Assembly: GCA_013416795.1 (NCBI GenBank)
Contig: RQSC01000154.1
Location: 1-24,361, forward strand
Direction of reading: 5' to 3'
Source of the DNA: Prasinococcaceae sp. CCMP 1430
Taxonomy: Eukaryota; Prasinodermophyta; Palmophyllophyceae; Prasinococcales; Prasinococcaceae
Length of the DNA: 24,361 nt
Below are positions 17,605 through 24,361 of this stretch, piece by piece (the stretch's first letter is position 1; each line of letters opens with the position of its first letter). The translations under genes and the position numbers were made by a program. The notes under the pieces were generated by a model, which saw only the letters and a list, made by a program, of their open reading frames with translations, had not been told where the DNA came from and made no database searches.

Positions 17605-18713
17605 TCATAGCTTCGCGCGCTCCCCTCGTGCGCCACCTTTGCCCCCGCCCGTCTTGGAGCGCGCCCTCGCCACTTTGAGCGTGCGCCTGAAGTCATCGGA
17701 CATGAGCGCCTTGAGGATTGTCTCGTTTTCTTCGTCGAGGATGGCCTCCAGCGCCGCACGCTCGCGTGTGTGCATGAGGGCTTTTGATGCGCGCAGCGCC
17801 TGTTGATTCGGATGGGAGGCTAGGCGCCCGCCGAGATCAAGGGCCTGCGGCAACGACGCCATGCAGGGAATGTGGCAAGCGGCGAGCGGCGCACGGCCGC
17901 GCGCACACCACGTGCGCTCGTTAGCGACGAGAGCAGGCTGCCAGCATCGCGCGAAGCGCCCGAGGCCGAGCGCCAACGAGGCGTGAGTGGCTCGTGTCAG
18001 CCAACACATCGCACCTTACTCATGAGCTCCGCTGGCGGTACAATCGCGTTGACGAGAGGCCGGACCTCCTCTGGGCCGAACCAATCTCCAAAGAGGAGGA
18101 TCTCCTTGGCCTTTGCCGGGCCCAGAGCTGCCGCGAGGCGTTTCGAACTCGTGAGCTCCGGCGTGATGGCAAGGTCCGAGAAGGGCAGCTTGAACTTTGC
18201 CGCCGTGGAGCACACGACGAGGTCGTGGTACAAAAGCGCCATGTTCGCGCCACCGCCGATGGCCATGCCGTTGACTGCGACCACACTGGGCTTTGGGAAG
18301 TCGTGGAAGGCCAGCGAGAGTGACTTGCACGCTATGTCGGTCTGCGTAGGGGCCCTTTGGCGCGCGAGGTGTGCCTCGCGCAGGTCCTCGGGCAGGTGCA
18401 CGACGTGCGGCCGCGGCTCGGCCCAGTCTGCGCCCGCGCAGAACGCGCGGCCCTCGCCCGTCCAGAGCGCCGCATGCACAGCATCGTCGCGAGTCATGTG
18501 CTCGAGCAGGACGAACATTTCCCAGATGGTGTTCTGCCGCATCGGATTGAGCTTCTCTGGCTGCGCATACGTGCACACCGCCAGGCCGTTTTTGAGCAGC
18601 TCGTAGCGGATCGAGCGCAGCGCGTACGGTCGCCTCTCGTCCCCAGCGCCGAACGCCCACACGACACCCAGCCCCGCGTCTTCCGCTCCACCCGGCGCGC
18701 CGCCGCCCGCCAT
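17605..18713 (-). CDS. Enoyl-CoA hydratase/isomerase family, probably peroxisomal
   Basis: This is probably a delta3,delta2-enoyl-CoA isomerase of peroxisomal fatty-acid oxidation. Exon 1 is 18713-18015 and exon 2 is 17844-17605, joined in phase 0 (ATGAGTAAG|GTGCGATG...TTGCCGCAG|GCCCTT; 170-base intron), giving 312 residues. The crotonase oxyanion-hole segments are GRAFCAGAD (88-96) and NGMAIGGGA (148-156). ITPELTSS places a glutamate at 186, the position of the catalytic acid in ECI2-type isomerases. The C-terminal helices (ALDLGGRLASHPNQQALRAS) follow the splice. The protein ends -AKL, an accepted variant of the PTS1 peroxisome signal. Without the splice the product would stop five codons after the first exon. 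An enoyl-CoA hydratase cannot be excluded. The start is the ATG at 18713, before a low-complexity CA-rich leader. Confidence 0.88.
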
Positions 18714-19084
18714 CGTCTCGCCCGCATGCGTCGAGCACCACCACGACACACCACACCACCACACCACACACACACACACACACCTCCTCTCCCACTCTCG
18801 CCCTCCGGCCGCTCCTGGCGCCTCCCACCACCACCCCCTGCGCCGCCCGCGCGGCGTGTGGCACACCCCCACCCCCCACCCCCCTCACCCCCGCCCGCTT
18901 TGGGTCGTGCTTGTTTCAGGTTTCATCACGTCTTGAATTCATTCCAAACATACTTGCGCTTTCAGGGTTTACAGTACAGTTGTAACAACGTCATGCTCCT
19001 GTCGGCGCCCTGTGCTCATACCACTGCGTTCGCCGACGCGGCAATTGCGTCTATGTAAACCCTCCTCATGCATTTGTGACCTGA
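18714..19084. promoter_or_regulatory. Divergent promoter region with CA repeat
   Basis: This 371-base interval lies between the isomerase (-) and transporter (+) starts. It contains a CA-rich run and polypyrimidine sequence (18740-18900), then a more AT-rich part around 18910-18990 with TTTACAGTACAGTTG. The promoter role is inferred from the gene geometry. Confidence 0.4.
18750..18783. repeat. CCA/CA microsatellite
   Basis: CCACACCACCACACC grades into a pure CA run that ends at 18783, in the 5' leader of the isomerase gene. Confidence 0.9.
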
Positions 19085-20554
19085 ATGAGGTTACGGTTTT
19101 CGTGTCTGTTGCGAAGTGCTGCGCGCGCGCCGTCTGCTGCGCCTGTTCGAAATGCGCACGCACTCATTGGCAGCCGCCGGCAGCGGCTGGCGGTGGCGTG
19201 CGGTGGCATGCGGTGGCGTGTGCGGCGCGCCACACCGCCTGGGAGGGGAGCGGTGGGTGGATCGGCCGGCGCGGCGGCGGCACAGGCCGGCGAGGCGCCC
19301 GCGCCGAGCGCCGCGTCCGTGGCGGGCGCGTACGCCACCACGTTCAAGGCCGCGGTCGGATCGGGCGTCCTCACGCTGCCCGCGGCCGTGCGCACGTTCG
19401 GCCTCGTCGGCGGCTCGCTCGGGCTCGTTGTGTTTGCGCTGCTCAGCTGGTACACGACAGCGATACTCATCGAGTGCGCCACGCGGCTGCGCGAGCGCGA
19501 GGGGGCGGACGCTTCCAGGGCGGTGCAGTACGACGACCTAGGAGAGGCGGCGCTGGGTGCGCAGGGCGTGGCGTGGGCGTCGTTCGCGGTGGTGACGTGC
19601 CAGCTGGGCTCATGCATCGCGTTCTTCGTCTTCATCGCGTCCTCGGTGGCGGACGTTTTCGGCATCTCGCAGGCGGCCGCGCTGCTGGGCGTAGCGCCCG
19701 CGGCTGCCGCGCTGTGCCAGCTGCGGTCGACGGCGCGCCTTGCGCCAGTCGCCGGCCTCGGCAATGCCGCCCTGGCGCTCGGCATGGCGGCGGTGCTCGG
19801 CTACGGCATCCAGGCCGTCTCCGTGGCTGGCGCGCTGCCCGCGCTCTCCTCGTACTCGATGGTCAACTGGAGCGGCTTTCCCTCCTTCTTCGGCATCGCC
19901 ATCTTCGCGTACAGTGCACACGCCGAGGGCCTCACCATTTCGCAGGACTTGCCAGAGGAGACGCGCCGTGTGTACCCCTCGATCCTGCTGCGCACCTTCC
20001 TGTTCATCACCGTGCTGTACGTCCTCTTCGGCGGCGCGTGCTACTACCTCTTTGGCGCTGGCACGCCTGACATCATCTTCGAGGCCATGGCGGCGGGCAC
20101 GCTGCTGACGACAGTGGTAAAGCTGGCTGTGTCGGCCGTGCTGCTCGCGCAGTTCCCCATCGCCATGATGCCCGCGCTCCAGATAATGGAACCGCCGCTG
20201 GTCAAGGCGCTCGGGGGGGGCGGCGACGAGGGCGGTGGCAGGGCCGGGGGAGGTGGCGAGCTTTCCAAGCGCGCGCTGGTGGGCACGGGCGTCTTCCGTG
20301 CGGTGACGGTGGCCTTGCTCGCCTACGTGGCGCTTTGTTTGCCCTTCTTCTATGACCTCATGTCCATCGTGGGCTCGTTCTCCACAGGGCTGCTGGGCTT
20401 CGTGCTGCCTCCGCTCATGTACCTCAAGTTTGCGGACAAGGAGCTCTCCCCGACGGTCAGGATGGCGAACATGGCCATCTGTGCCATCGGCGTCATCGGG
20501 GGTTTGTACTGCTCCTACGACACCGCCGTGGGAATGCTGGCCAACATGGCGTAA
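19085..20554 (+). CDS. Amino acid/auxin permease (AAAP, SLC36/SLC38-like) transporter
   Basis: This is a proton- or sodium-coupled amino acid carrier, 489 residues from the ATG at 19085; an internal ATG at 19208 would shorten it by 41. After a basic N-terminus come TM1 with the family motif (TTFKAAVGSGVLTLPAAVRT, about residues 86-105) and GLVGGSLGLVVFALLSWYT. About nine more helices follow, including SFFGIAIFAYSAHAEGLTI, the usual helix 6 with its conserved F.Y..H/Q.. pattern. A Gly-rich cytosolic loop (about 378-396) precedes the last four helices. The protein ends shortly after IGGLYCSYDTAVGML. Helix count is about eleven, as usual for AAAP. No intron is needed. The membrane where it works (plasma membrane or vacuole) cannot be told. 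It is tail-to-tail with NEMP, 217 bases apart. Confidence 0.9.
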   Translation: MRLRFSCLLRSAARAPSAAPVRNAHALIGSRRQRLAVACGGMRWRVRRATPPGRGAVGGSAGAAAAQAGEAPAPSAASVAGAYATTFKAAVGSGVLTLPAAVRTFGLVGGSLGLVVFALLSWYTTAILIECATRLREREGADASRAVQYDDLGEAALGAQGVAWASFAVVTCQLGSCIAFFVFIASSVADVFGISQAAALLGVAPAAAALCQLRSTARLAPVAGLGNAALALGMAAVLGYGIQAVSVAGALPALSSYSMVNWSGFPSFFGIAIFAYSAHAEGLTISQDLPEETRRVYPSILLRTFLFITVLYVLFGGACYYLFGAGTPDIIFEAMAAGTLLTTVVKLAVSAVLLAQFPIAMMPALQIMEPPLVKALGGGGDEGGGRAGGGGELSKRALVGTGVFRAVTVALLAYVALCLPFFYDLMSIVGSFSTGLLGFVLPPLMYLKFADKELSPTVRMANMAICAIGVIGGLYCSYDTAVGMLANMA

Positions 20555-20771
20555 ACGCGGCGCAGTGACGCGCGCGCGCGCCGGCTCACGTGGGGTGGTG
20601 GTGTGGATGGCACACAGGGCGAGCGTAAAGTGGGTCGTCCATATTATCGGAGAGTTCCGCGGGCGTCAGGCCATAGCGCGGCGGCGCAGGTATTGGCGGG
20701 CGCGGTGATGACGTACCGGTGCCCGCCGCGTCGGAGCGAGTGGCGAAAGCGCGGGCGAACGGCCCGCGCCT
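20555..20771. other. Convergent intergenic spacer
   Basis: These 217 bases hold the 3' ends of the transporter (+) and NEMP (-) genes. No gene or repeat seen. Confidence 0.5.
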
Positions 20772-21992
20772 CTACCTCAGGCGGTCCGGCGGCGTCAACA
20801 CTCCGGCTGCCTTGTCCGGGACATAACCTTGTAGAACGAGCTTGTTGTAGGTCCCCTTGCCGATGCCGATGGTCTTCCCGGTCGCCATGTTAACGATGAG
20901 CCCGCGCTTGCACAGTGGGCTCATGGGCGAGGCCTCGCGGGCCGGCGCGCCCTCCCCGCCGGCGGAGGAGTCGCGGGCCCAGCTGCCGTGGAGGTTTTTG
21001 TCGCCCCTGTGCTGGGTCTCGGCCGCGAGGCTCAAGTCCGTGTTTTGCCAGTCGTCCTCGGCAGCGCGAGCGTCCCGTCCGTCGCCGTCGACCGGGGTGC
21101 GGGGCTCGCGGAGCGGACCGTCGGCGCTGTGCGCCTCCGGCTCTGTGCGTTCCGCCTCTTGCACCCTCGTACTCGATGTGGCGGCGGGGGCGTCCAGCAG
21201 CGCTGCGTCCAGCAGCGCCTGGAGGGAGCCGTCCGCCCCGAAACGCGTCGTAGAGAGCAGCCAGCCCGCACCCACGCATGCCACGAGGACCCACCGGCTG
21301 TACAGCATCGACGCGCACACGCAGATGCCGCTGCCGCGTAGGATCCACTCGATGAGCTCCGTGAGGCGCGCATTCTCGTCCGGCAGCGGCATATACATGT
21401 GGGTGACCATGGCGCCCAAGACGACGGTGGTGACCACGTAGTACGCGAATACACTGCTCGCGAGCACCTCGCCGGCGTCCGGCAGCCACGAACCGTACAG
21501 AATGCGCATGACCGTCGTGAAGCCGCCGGACGCGAGCGCGAGCCACACAGCGGTGGATCTGGGGCTCAGTCTGCGCGCTGCGAGGACCACCGTGAGCAGC
21601 AGCGCAGTGGCGCTGAACGTCACGCCGCCCAGCGCCAGGCGGGCCTGCGCCGAGCGCGAGAGCGGCTTGGCCATCGCGATGAGGCTCACGCCGGCGGTGA
21701 CGGCCCCCACTGCGTACTTGGGCGCGTCAACGTACTCGCGCGTGGCGACGCACCCGCCGAGGCTCCTGCCGTTCGTGGACGCTGTTGCCACGTACAGGTC
21801 CCCGTACGGCGAGGCGCTCACTTCGCACGCGTCGGACGCCGCCGTCGACGCGCTGGCACGCAGCGCAGCGGGGCTGCACGCGGCGCCGCTCGCATCGGCG
21901 CGCATCGCGGCCGCCTCGGCGGCGGTGTCCGCGATGTACGCCGAGAAGCGTCGCGCGCCCGGGCAGCGCACGCGCAACGGCCCGCGCGCCAT
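20772..21992 (-). CDS. NEMP: NEMP (TMEM194) nuclear-envelope membrane protein with extra C-terminal motif
   Basis: NEMP proteins sit in the inner nuclear membrane and stiffen the envelope, notably in germ cells of animals. The ATG at 21992 gives 406 residues. About five hydrophobic segments lie between residues 91 and 246. The NEMP pattern is visible in ARRLSPRSTAVWLALASGG and in the conserved MPLPDENARLTELIEWILR, followed by GSGICVCASML. In animal NEMP1 a hydrophilic loop of the same type (PLENERS) precedes the same helix. The usual N-terminal signal peptide is not seen, so an upstream exon may be missing. A long acidic, disordered region (about 270-355) is followed by a compact C-terminal motif, about 357-406. 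That motif has GLIVNMATGKTIGIGKGTYN, then KLVLQGYVPD. It resembles short TG.xI..G..Y..L motifs I associate with protist and large-DNA-virus proteins, from memory only. Confidence 0.75.
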   Translation of the reverse strand: MARGPLRVRCPGARRFSAYIADTAAEAAAMRADASGAACSPAALRASASTAASDACEVSASPYGDLYVATASTNGRSLGGCVATREYVDAPKYAVGAVTAGVSLIAMAKPLSRSAQARLALGGVTFSATALLLTVVLAARRLSPRSTAVWLALASGGFTTVMRILYGSWLPDAGEVLASSVFAYYVVTTVVLGAMVTHMYMPLPDENARLTELIEWILRGSGICVCASMLYSRWVLVACVGAGWLLSTTRFGADGSLQALLDAALLDAPAATSSTRVQEAERTEPEAHSADGPLREPRTPVDGDGRDARAAEDDWQNTDLSLAAETQHRGDKNLHGSWARDSSAGGEGAPAREASPMSPLCKRGLIVNMATGKTIGIGKGTYNKLVLQGYVPDKAAGVLTPPDRLR

Positions 21993-22392
21993 CGCCCGCG
22001 CGCGGCGTCCGCCGCGCTGCTGCGCGCGCGCGCTCTGTGGCGCGCGCTCAAATTCGACGCACGTTCGAAGGCTGCGTCCCTCACCCGGTCTGATGCCGGA
22101 GAGACCCGGTCAAAACTCGGCTGAAAGCACGATTACTAGGGTGGGGTGCTGTTGCAGACCCCTGGATAAAGTGGAAAAGACCGGGGTCGCCATGGAGCAC
22201 CCCTGCGCACACGCAGACACGCACGCCGCGCTGCCCGCAGGGTCGCCACACTGCACTCTTGGGGGTGGGGGCGGTGGTGCGGCGCTGGTTGGCGGGGCGG
22301 CAGGGGCGTGGTAGGGCGGGCAGTGCCTTCGCCTCACCTTGCCTCGCCCCGTGTCGCCTTGCTTGGTCAGGGCGGCGGTGGAGCTGCCGGCG
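21993..22392. promoter_or_regulatory. Divergent promoter region, NEMP / hypothetical gene
   Basis: This 400-base interval lies between two outward-facing starts. ACCCGGTC occurs twice (22083 and 22104), and GACCGGGGTC near 22178 is nearly its complement, so a small hairpin is possible. The part next to the plus-strand gene is a run of G-rich repeats. Promoter function is inferred from geometry. Confidence 0.4.
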
Positions 22393-23007
22393 ATGGCTGC
22401 AGCGGGAGGTGGCGGCGCAGGCAGCAGCAGCGGCAAGGAGCGGTTGCCGTCGCCGCCAGCGTGGGACACGCTCGCTCAGGCCGTGGGCGGCCCGTCGCGG
22501 GCGTGCCTTGCGTCAGCGGTCGCCGCGCAAGTGTGTGCGGGCGACAGGGTCGTCGGGGATGCCGACCGAGCCGTGTGCTCCGCGCTGTCTGAGGCCGAAT
22601 GGGCCATCGCGCTGGGCGTGGGCGATGCGTCAGACGTGGCTGATGGCGACGACGCGCCAGCGTGGCCTTCCGGGAGCAGGCCGAGGCACCCAGCTGATGC
22701 GCTGCGATTGCTCGAGTTAGTGCCGTCGACGGCGCTCGCCCTGGCGCTGCTACGCTCGGTGGTGCCGATTTTTTGCGCAGCGGCTACGACAGAGCGCGCG
22801 CGCCCTGCATCCCCAGCCGACGCTGTGTACGTGGACGCATTGTGCGCGCTCGCAGGGCGGTGTGCAGACTTGAGCCGCGCTGGAGACGCAGAGGAGGTGC
22901 CGCTACCTGAGCTGTCCCTGGAGCGGAGTTATGGTACCATTGGCACCGCTGTCGAGCGCGAGCTGCGCACGCGGGCGCAGATCGCGGCATTGGCCTCAAG
23001 CGGCTGA
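22393..23007 (+). CDS. Hypothetical protein
   Basis: I do not recognise this 204-residue protein. The frame opens at a TTG upstream; the first ATG is at 22393 (MAAAGGGGAGSSSGKERLPS). After the Gly/Ser-rich start, residues 25 to 204 look like a soluble helical protein: WDTLAQAVGGPS, LSEAEWAIALGVGDAS, ALRLLELVPSTALALALLRS, VYVDALCALAGRCADLS. It ends with ERSYGTIGTAVERELRTRAQ. No signal peptide or clear membrane span is seen; the Leu/Ala-rich helix at about 113-130 is short. Balanced composition and a sensible place between two well-supported genes argue that it is real. No intron is required. Confidence 0.6.
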   Translation: MAAAGGGGAGSSSGKERLPSPPAWDTLAQAVGGPSRACLASAVAAQVCAGDRVVGDADRAVCSALSEAEWAIALGVGDASDVADGDDAPAWPSGSRPRHPADALRLLELVPSTALALALLRSVVPIFCAAATTERARPASPADAVYVDALCALAGRCADLSRAGDAEEVPLPELSLERSYGTIGTAVERELRTRAQIAALASSG

Positions 23008-23203
23008 CAGCGCGTGTGCAGCGAGGGATGGCGCGATGAAGGCGACTCCTGGCCGCTCACACCTCACACCCGACATCCCCCGACGCGGCCCGATCTTCGC
23101 TGTGTCTCCAGTATCTACACCTCTGTAGTGTAAGTTATGTATACGATCATCACCGGGGCCGAGTGGCCCGACGCGCGGCCCGCAGTGCGCCGTGGCGCAG
23201 CTC
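23008..23203. other. Convergent intergenic spacer
   Basis: These 196 bases hold the 3' ends of the hypothetical gene (+) and the cyclophilin gene (-). An AT-rich core (GTAGTGTAAGTTATGTATAC, 23126-23145) contains TGTAA, a possible plus-strand polyadenylation signal. Confidence 0.5.
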
Positions 23204-24082
23204 TCACAGCTCGTAGGGGCCGCACCTATCGATGGTCACCTTTTTCAGTGGCCGCTCGTTCTCCGTGGGCAGGCGTTCGATCACCCGCAGCGTGCGAAGA
23301 CCTTCGATCACACGGCCGAAGGCGACCTTGGTGGTGTCGAGCCAGGGAAGGGGCCTCGTGGTGAAGAAGAACTGTGACTGGCCAGTGTGCGGGCCCGTGT
23401 TGGCCATGCCGAGCATGCCCGGTTTATCGAAGCACAGCCCGTACGTTTCGTCCGCGATGGGCGCGCCGTCGGGAAGGGTTGCGCTCTTTCCATTCTTGCC
23501 GCTGCCGTCCACGACGTCTCCCCCCTGCACCCAGCCGCCCTTTTTGATGCGGTGGAACTCCGAGCCCTCGTACCCCCACTCCTCCCCCGTCGCTGCATCC
23601 TTGACGCCCTCGCAGAGTTTGCGAAAGTTGTCGCACGTGTTCGGCGCCTCGCTCTGAAACAGCTCGATGGTGAGGCTTCCTTCCGCCTCACCGTCGACGC
23701 TGAGGTCCATGTGCACGAAGGAGCTGCGCGATTTGTCCATGTAGCTGCGCATGTGCAGTTTGGCGAGCCCCCGGTAGATCATGTCGTTCGAGCTGTCCGA
23801 GTAGCCGAACTTCGCGCCAGCCCAGTCGAGGAGGTCTCTGCAGTTGCCGACGTAGCGAGGCACGGGACCATTTAGGTAGCAGAAGGTGTTGCCCGAGTGC
23901 TGCAGCGCCTTCTTGTCAGGCATCTCCTTGCGCAGCCGCTCCACCAGCGTCTCGTAGTCGGTTGGCACCAGTGCGAGCACCGTCGCGGTCGCGAGGCGCG
24001 AGTCGCGCAGGAACTCAGCGCACTTCTTCGCACGCTGAAAGTGACGCGTGTTGAGCTTGCCGGCAACCACGATGCTCTCCAT
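23204..24082 (-). CDS. PPIL6: PPIL6-type cyclophilin (peptidyl-prolyl isomerase)
   Basis: Cyclophilins catalyse cis-trans isomerisation of proline peptide bonds; PPIL6 orthologues occur mainly in ciliated organisms. The ATG at 24082 gives 292 residues. Residues 1-115 form the PPIL6-specific N-terminal domain, like a divergent thioredoxin/glutaredoxin fold (VVAGKLNTRHFQRAKKCAEF, then SGNTFCYLNGP, then LLDWA). The cyclophilin domain spans about 121-290. Its catalytic arginine lies in FHRI (R178), followed by WVQGGDV, GMANTGPHTGQSQFFF, PWLD with the tryptophan (W247) that binds cyclosporin in CypA, VAFGRVIEG and NERPLKKV. All main active-site positions are kept, so it should be an active isomerase. 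The N-terminal domain plus the NERP end favour PPIL6 over CypA-like proteins. No intron is needed. Confidence 0.9.
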   Translation of the reverse strand: MESIVVAGKLNTRHFQRAKKCAEFLRDSRLATATVLALVPTDYETLVERLRKEMPDKKALQHSGNTFCYLNGPVPRYVGNCRDLLDWAGAKFGYSDSSNDMIYRGLAKLHMRSYMDKSRSSFVHMDLSVDGEAEGSLTIELFQSEAPNTCDNFRKLCEGVKDAATGEEWGYEGSEFHRIKKGGWVQGGDVVDGSGKNGKSATLPDGAPIADETYGLCFDKPGMLGMANTGPHTGQSQFFFTTRPLPWLDTTKVAFGRVIEGLRTLRVIERLPTENERPLKKVTIDRCGPYEL

Positions 24083-24361
24083 GGCCGCGTTTGCGAACGG
24101 CGAGGATCAGGACACCGGCGGCGCCCACACCGCGCACAACCCCACACACCGACGCGCTCGCGCGCCCGCGGTGACGGGAACGCGCGCCGCACGCGCGGTC
24201 GTGCGGCGCCTCTCTCGCCAGCCGCCGCGCGCGCTCGCACGCCAGTGAGAGAGAGACAGACAGACAGACGGACGGACAGACAGAGATCCCGACCCTTGGC
24301 AGGGCCCGCCGCCGCCGCCGCGCTCCCGTGTGGGTTCGCGCCCGCGCGCACGCCGCCCCGC
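24083..24361. other. Upstream region of the cyclophilin gene, GACA microsatellite
   Basis: The last 279 bases should contain the cyclophilin promoter and leader. A GAGA/GACA run with GACG variants spans about 24247-24286. The rest is GC-rich, with CCG repeats near the window end. No further gene is seen before the edge. Confidence 0.6.

Overview
The window looks like nuclear DNA of a GC-rich, gene-dense, probably photosynthetic protist. It carries about fifteen protein genes in 24 kb. Families such as VPS37, NEMP, CZIB, ALKBH1 and PPIL6 are eukaryotic. Seven introns can be read as GT-AG introns of 94-171 bases that restore reading frame and family homology. The plant-type biotin-protein ligase, the FtsZ-like protein and the composition would suit an alga such as a haptophyte or pavlovophyte. 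That placement is inference; no marker here fixes the lineage. No rRNA, tRNA, CRISPR array or intact mobile element was seen.

Layout. 1-2207: 3' part of a sulfotransferase gene (+). 2208-3357: AT-richer intergenic block with a nested repeat structure. 3358-4734: divergent FtsZ-like protein (+). 4901-6058: VPS37 of ESCRT-I (-). 6059-6553: divergent promoter region with an 86-bp tandem repeat. 6554-7231: CZIB/DUF866 protein lacking its zinc cysteines (+). 7232-8228: simple repeats and a telomere-like patch. 8229-9767: unrecognised multi-pass membrane protein (+). 9894-11156: biotin-protein ligase (-). 11523-12174: small membrane-anchored RING protein (-). 13194-14799: TPR protein (+). 14992-16193: ALKBH1-type dioxygenase (-), with an unexplained frame change near its 5' end. 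16479-17585: secretory-pathway J protein (+). 17605-18713: enoyl-CoA hydratase/isomerase with a peroxisomal C-terminus (-). 19085-20554: amino acid transporter (+). 20772-21992: NEMP nuclear-envelope protein (-). 22393-23007: hypothetical protein (+). 23204-24082: PPIL6-type cyclophilin (-).

The genes do not form one pathway; they are housekeeping and cell-biology genes of an ordinary nuclear chromosome. From about 11.5 kb onward strands alternate strictly, giving head-to-head pairs with 0.3-1 kb between starts and tail-to-tail pairs with 19-217 bp between stops. Points most worth a second look are the FtsZ-like protein without the GTP-binding signature, the cysteine-less CZIB protein, the 86-bp promoter repeat, the shared-end repeat units at 2295-2731, and the C-terminal motif on NEMP.
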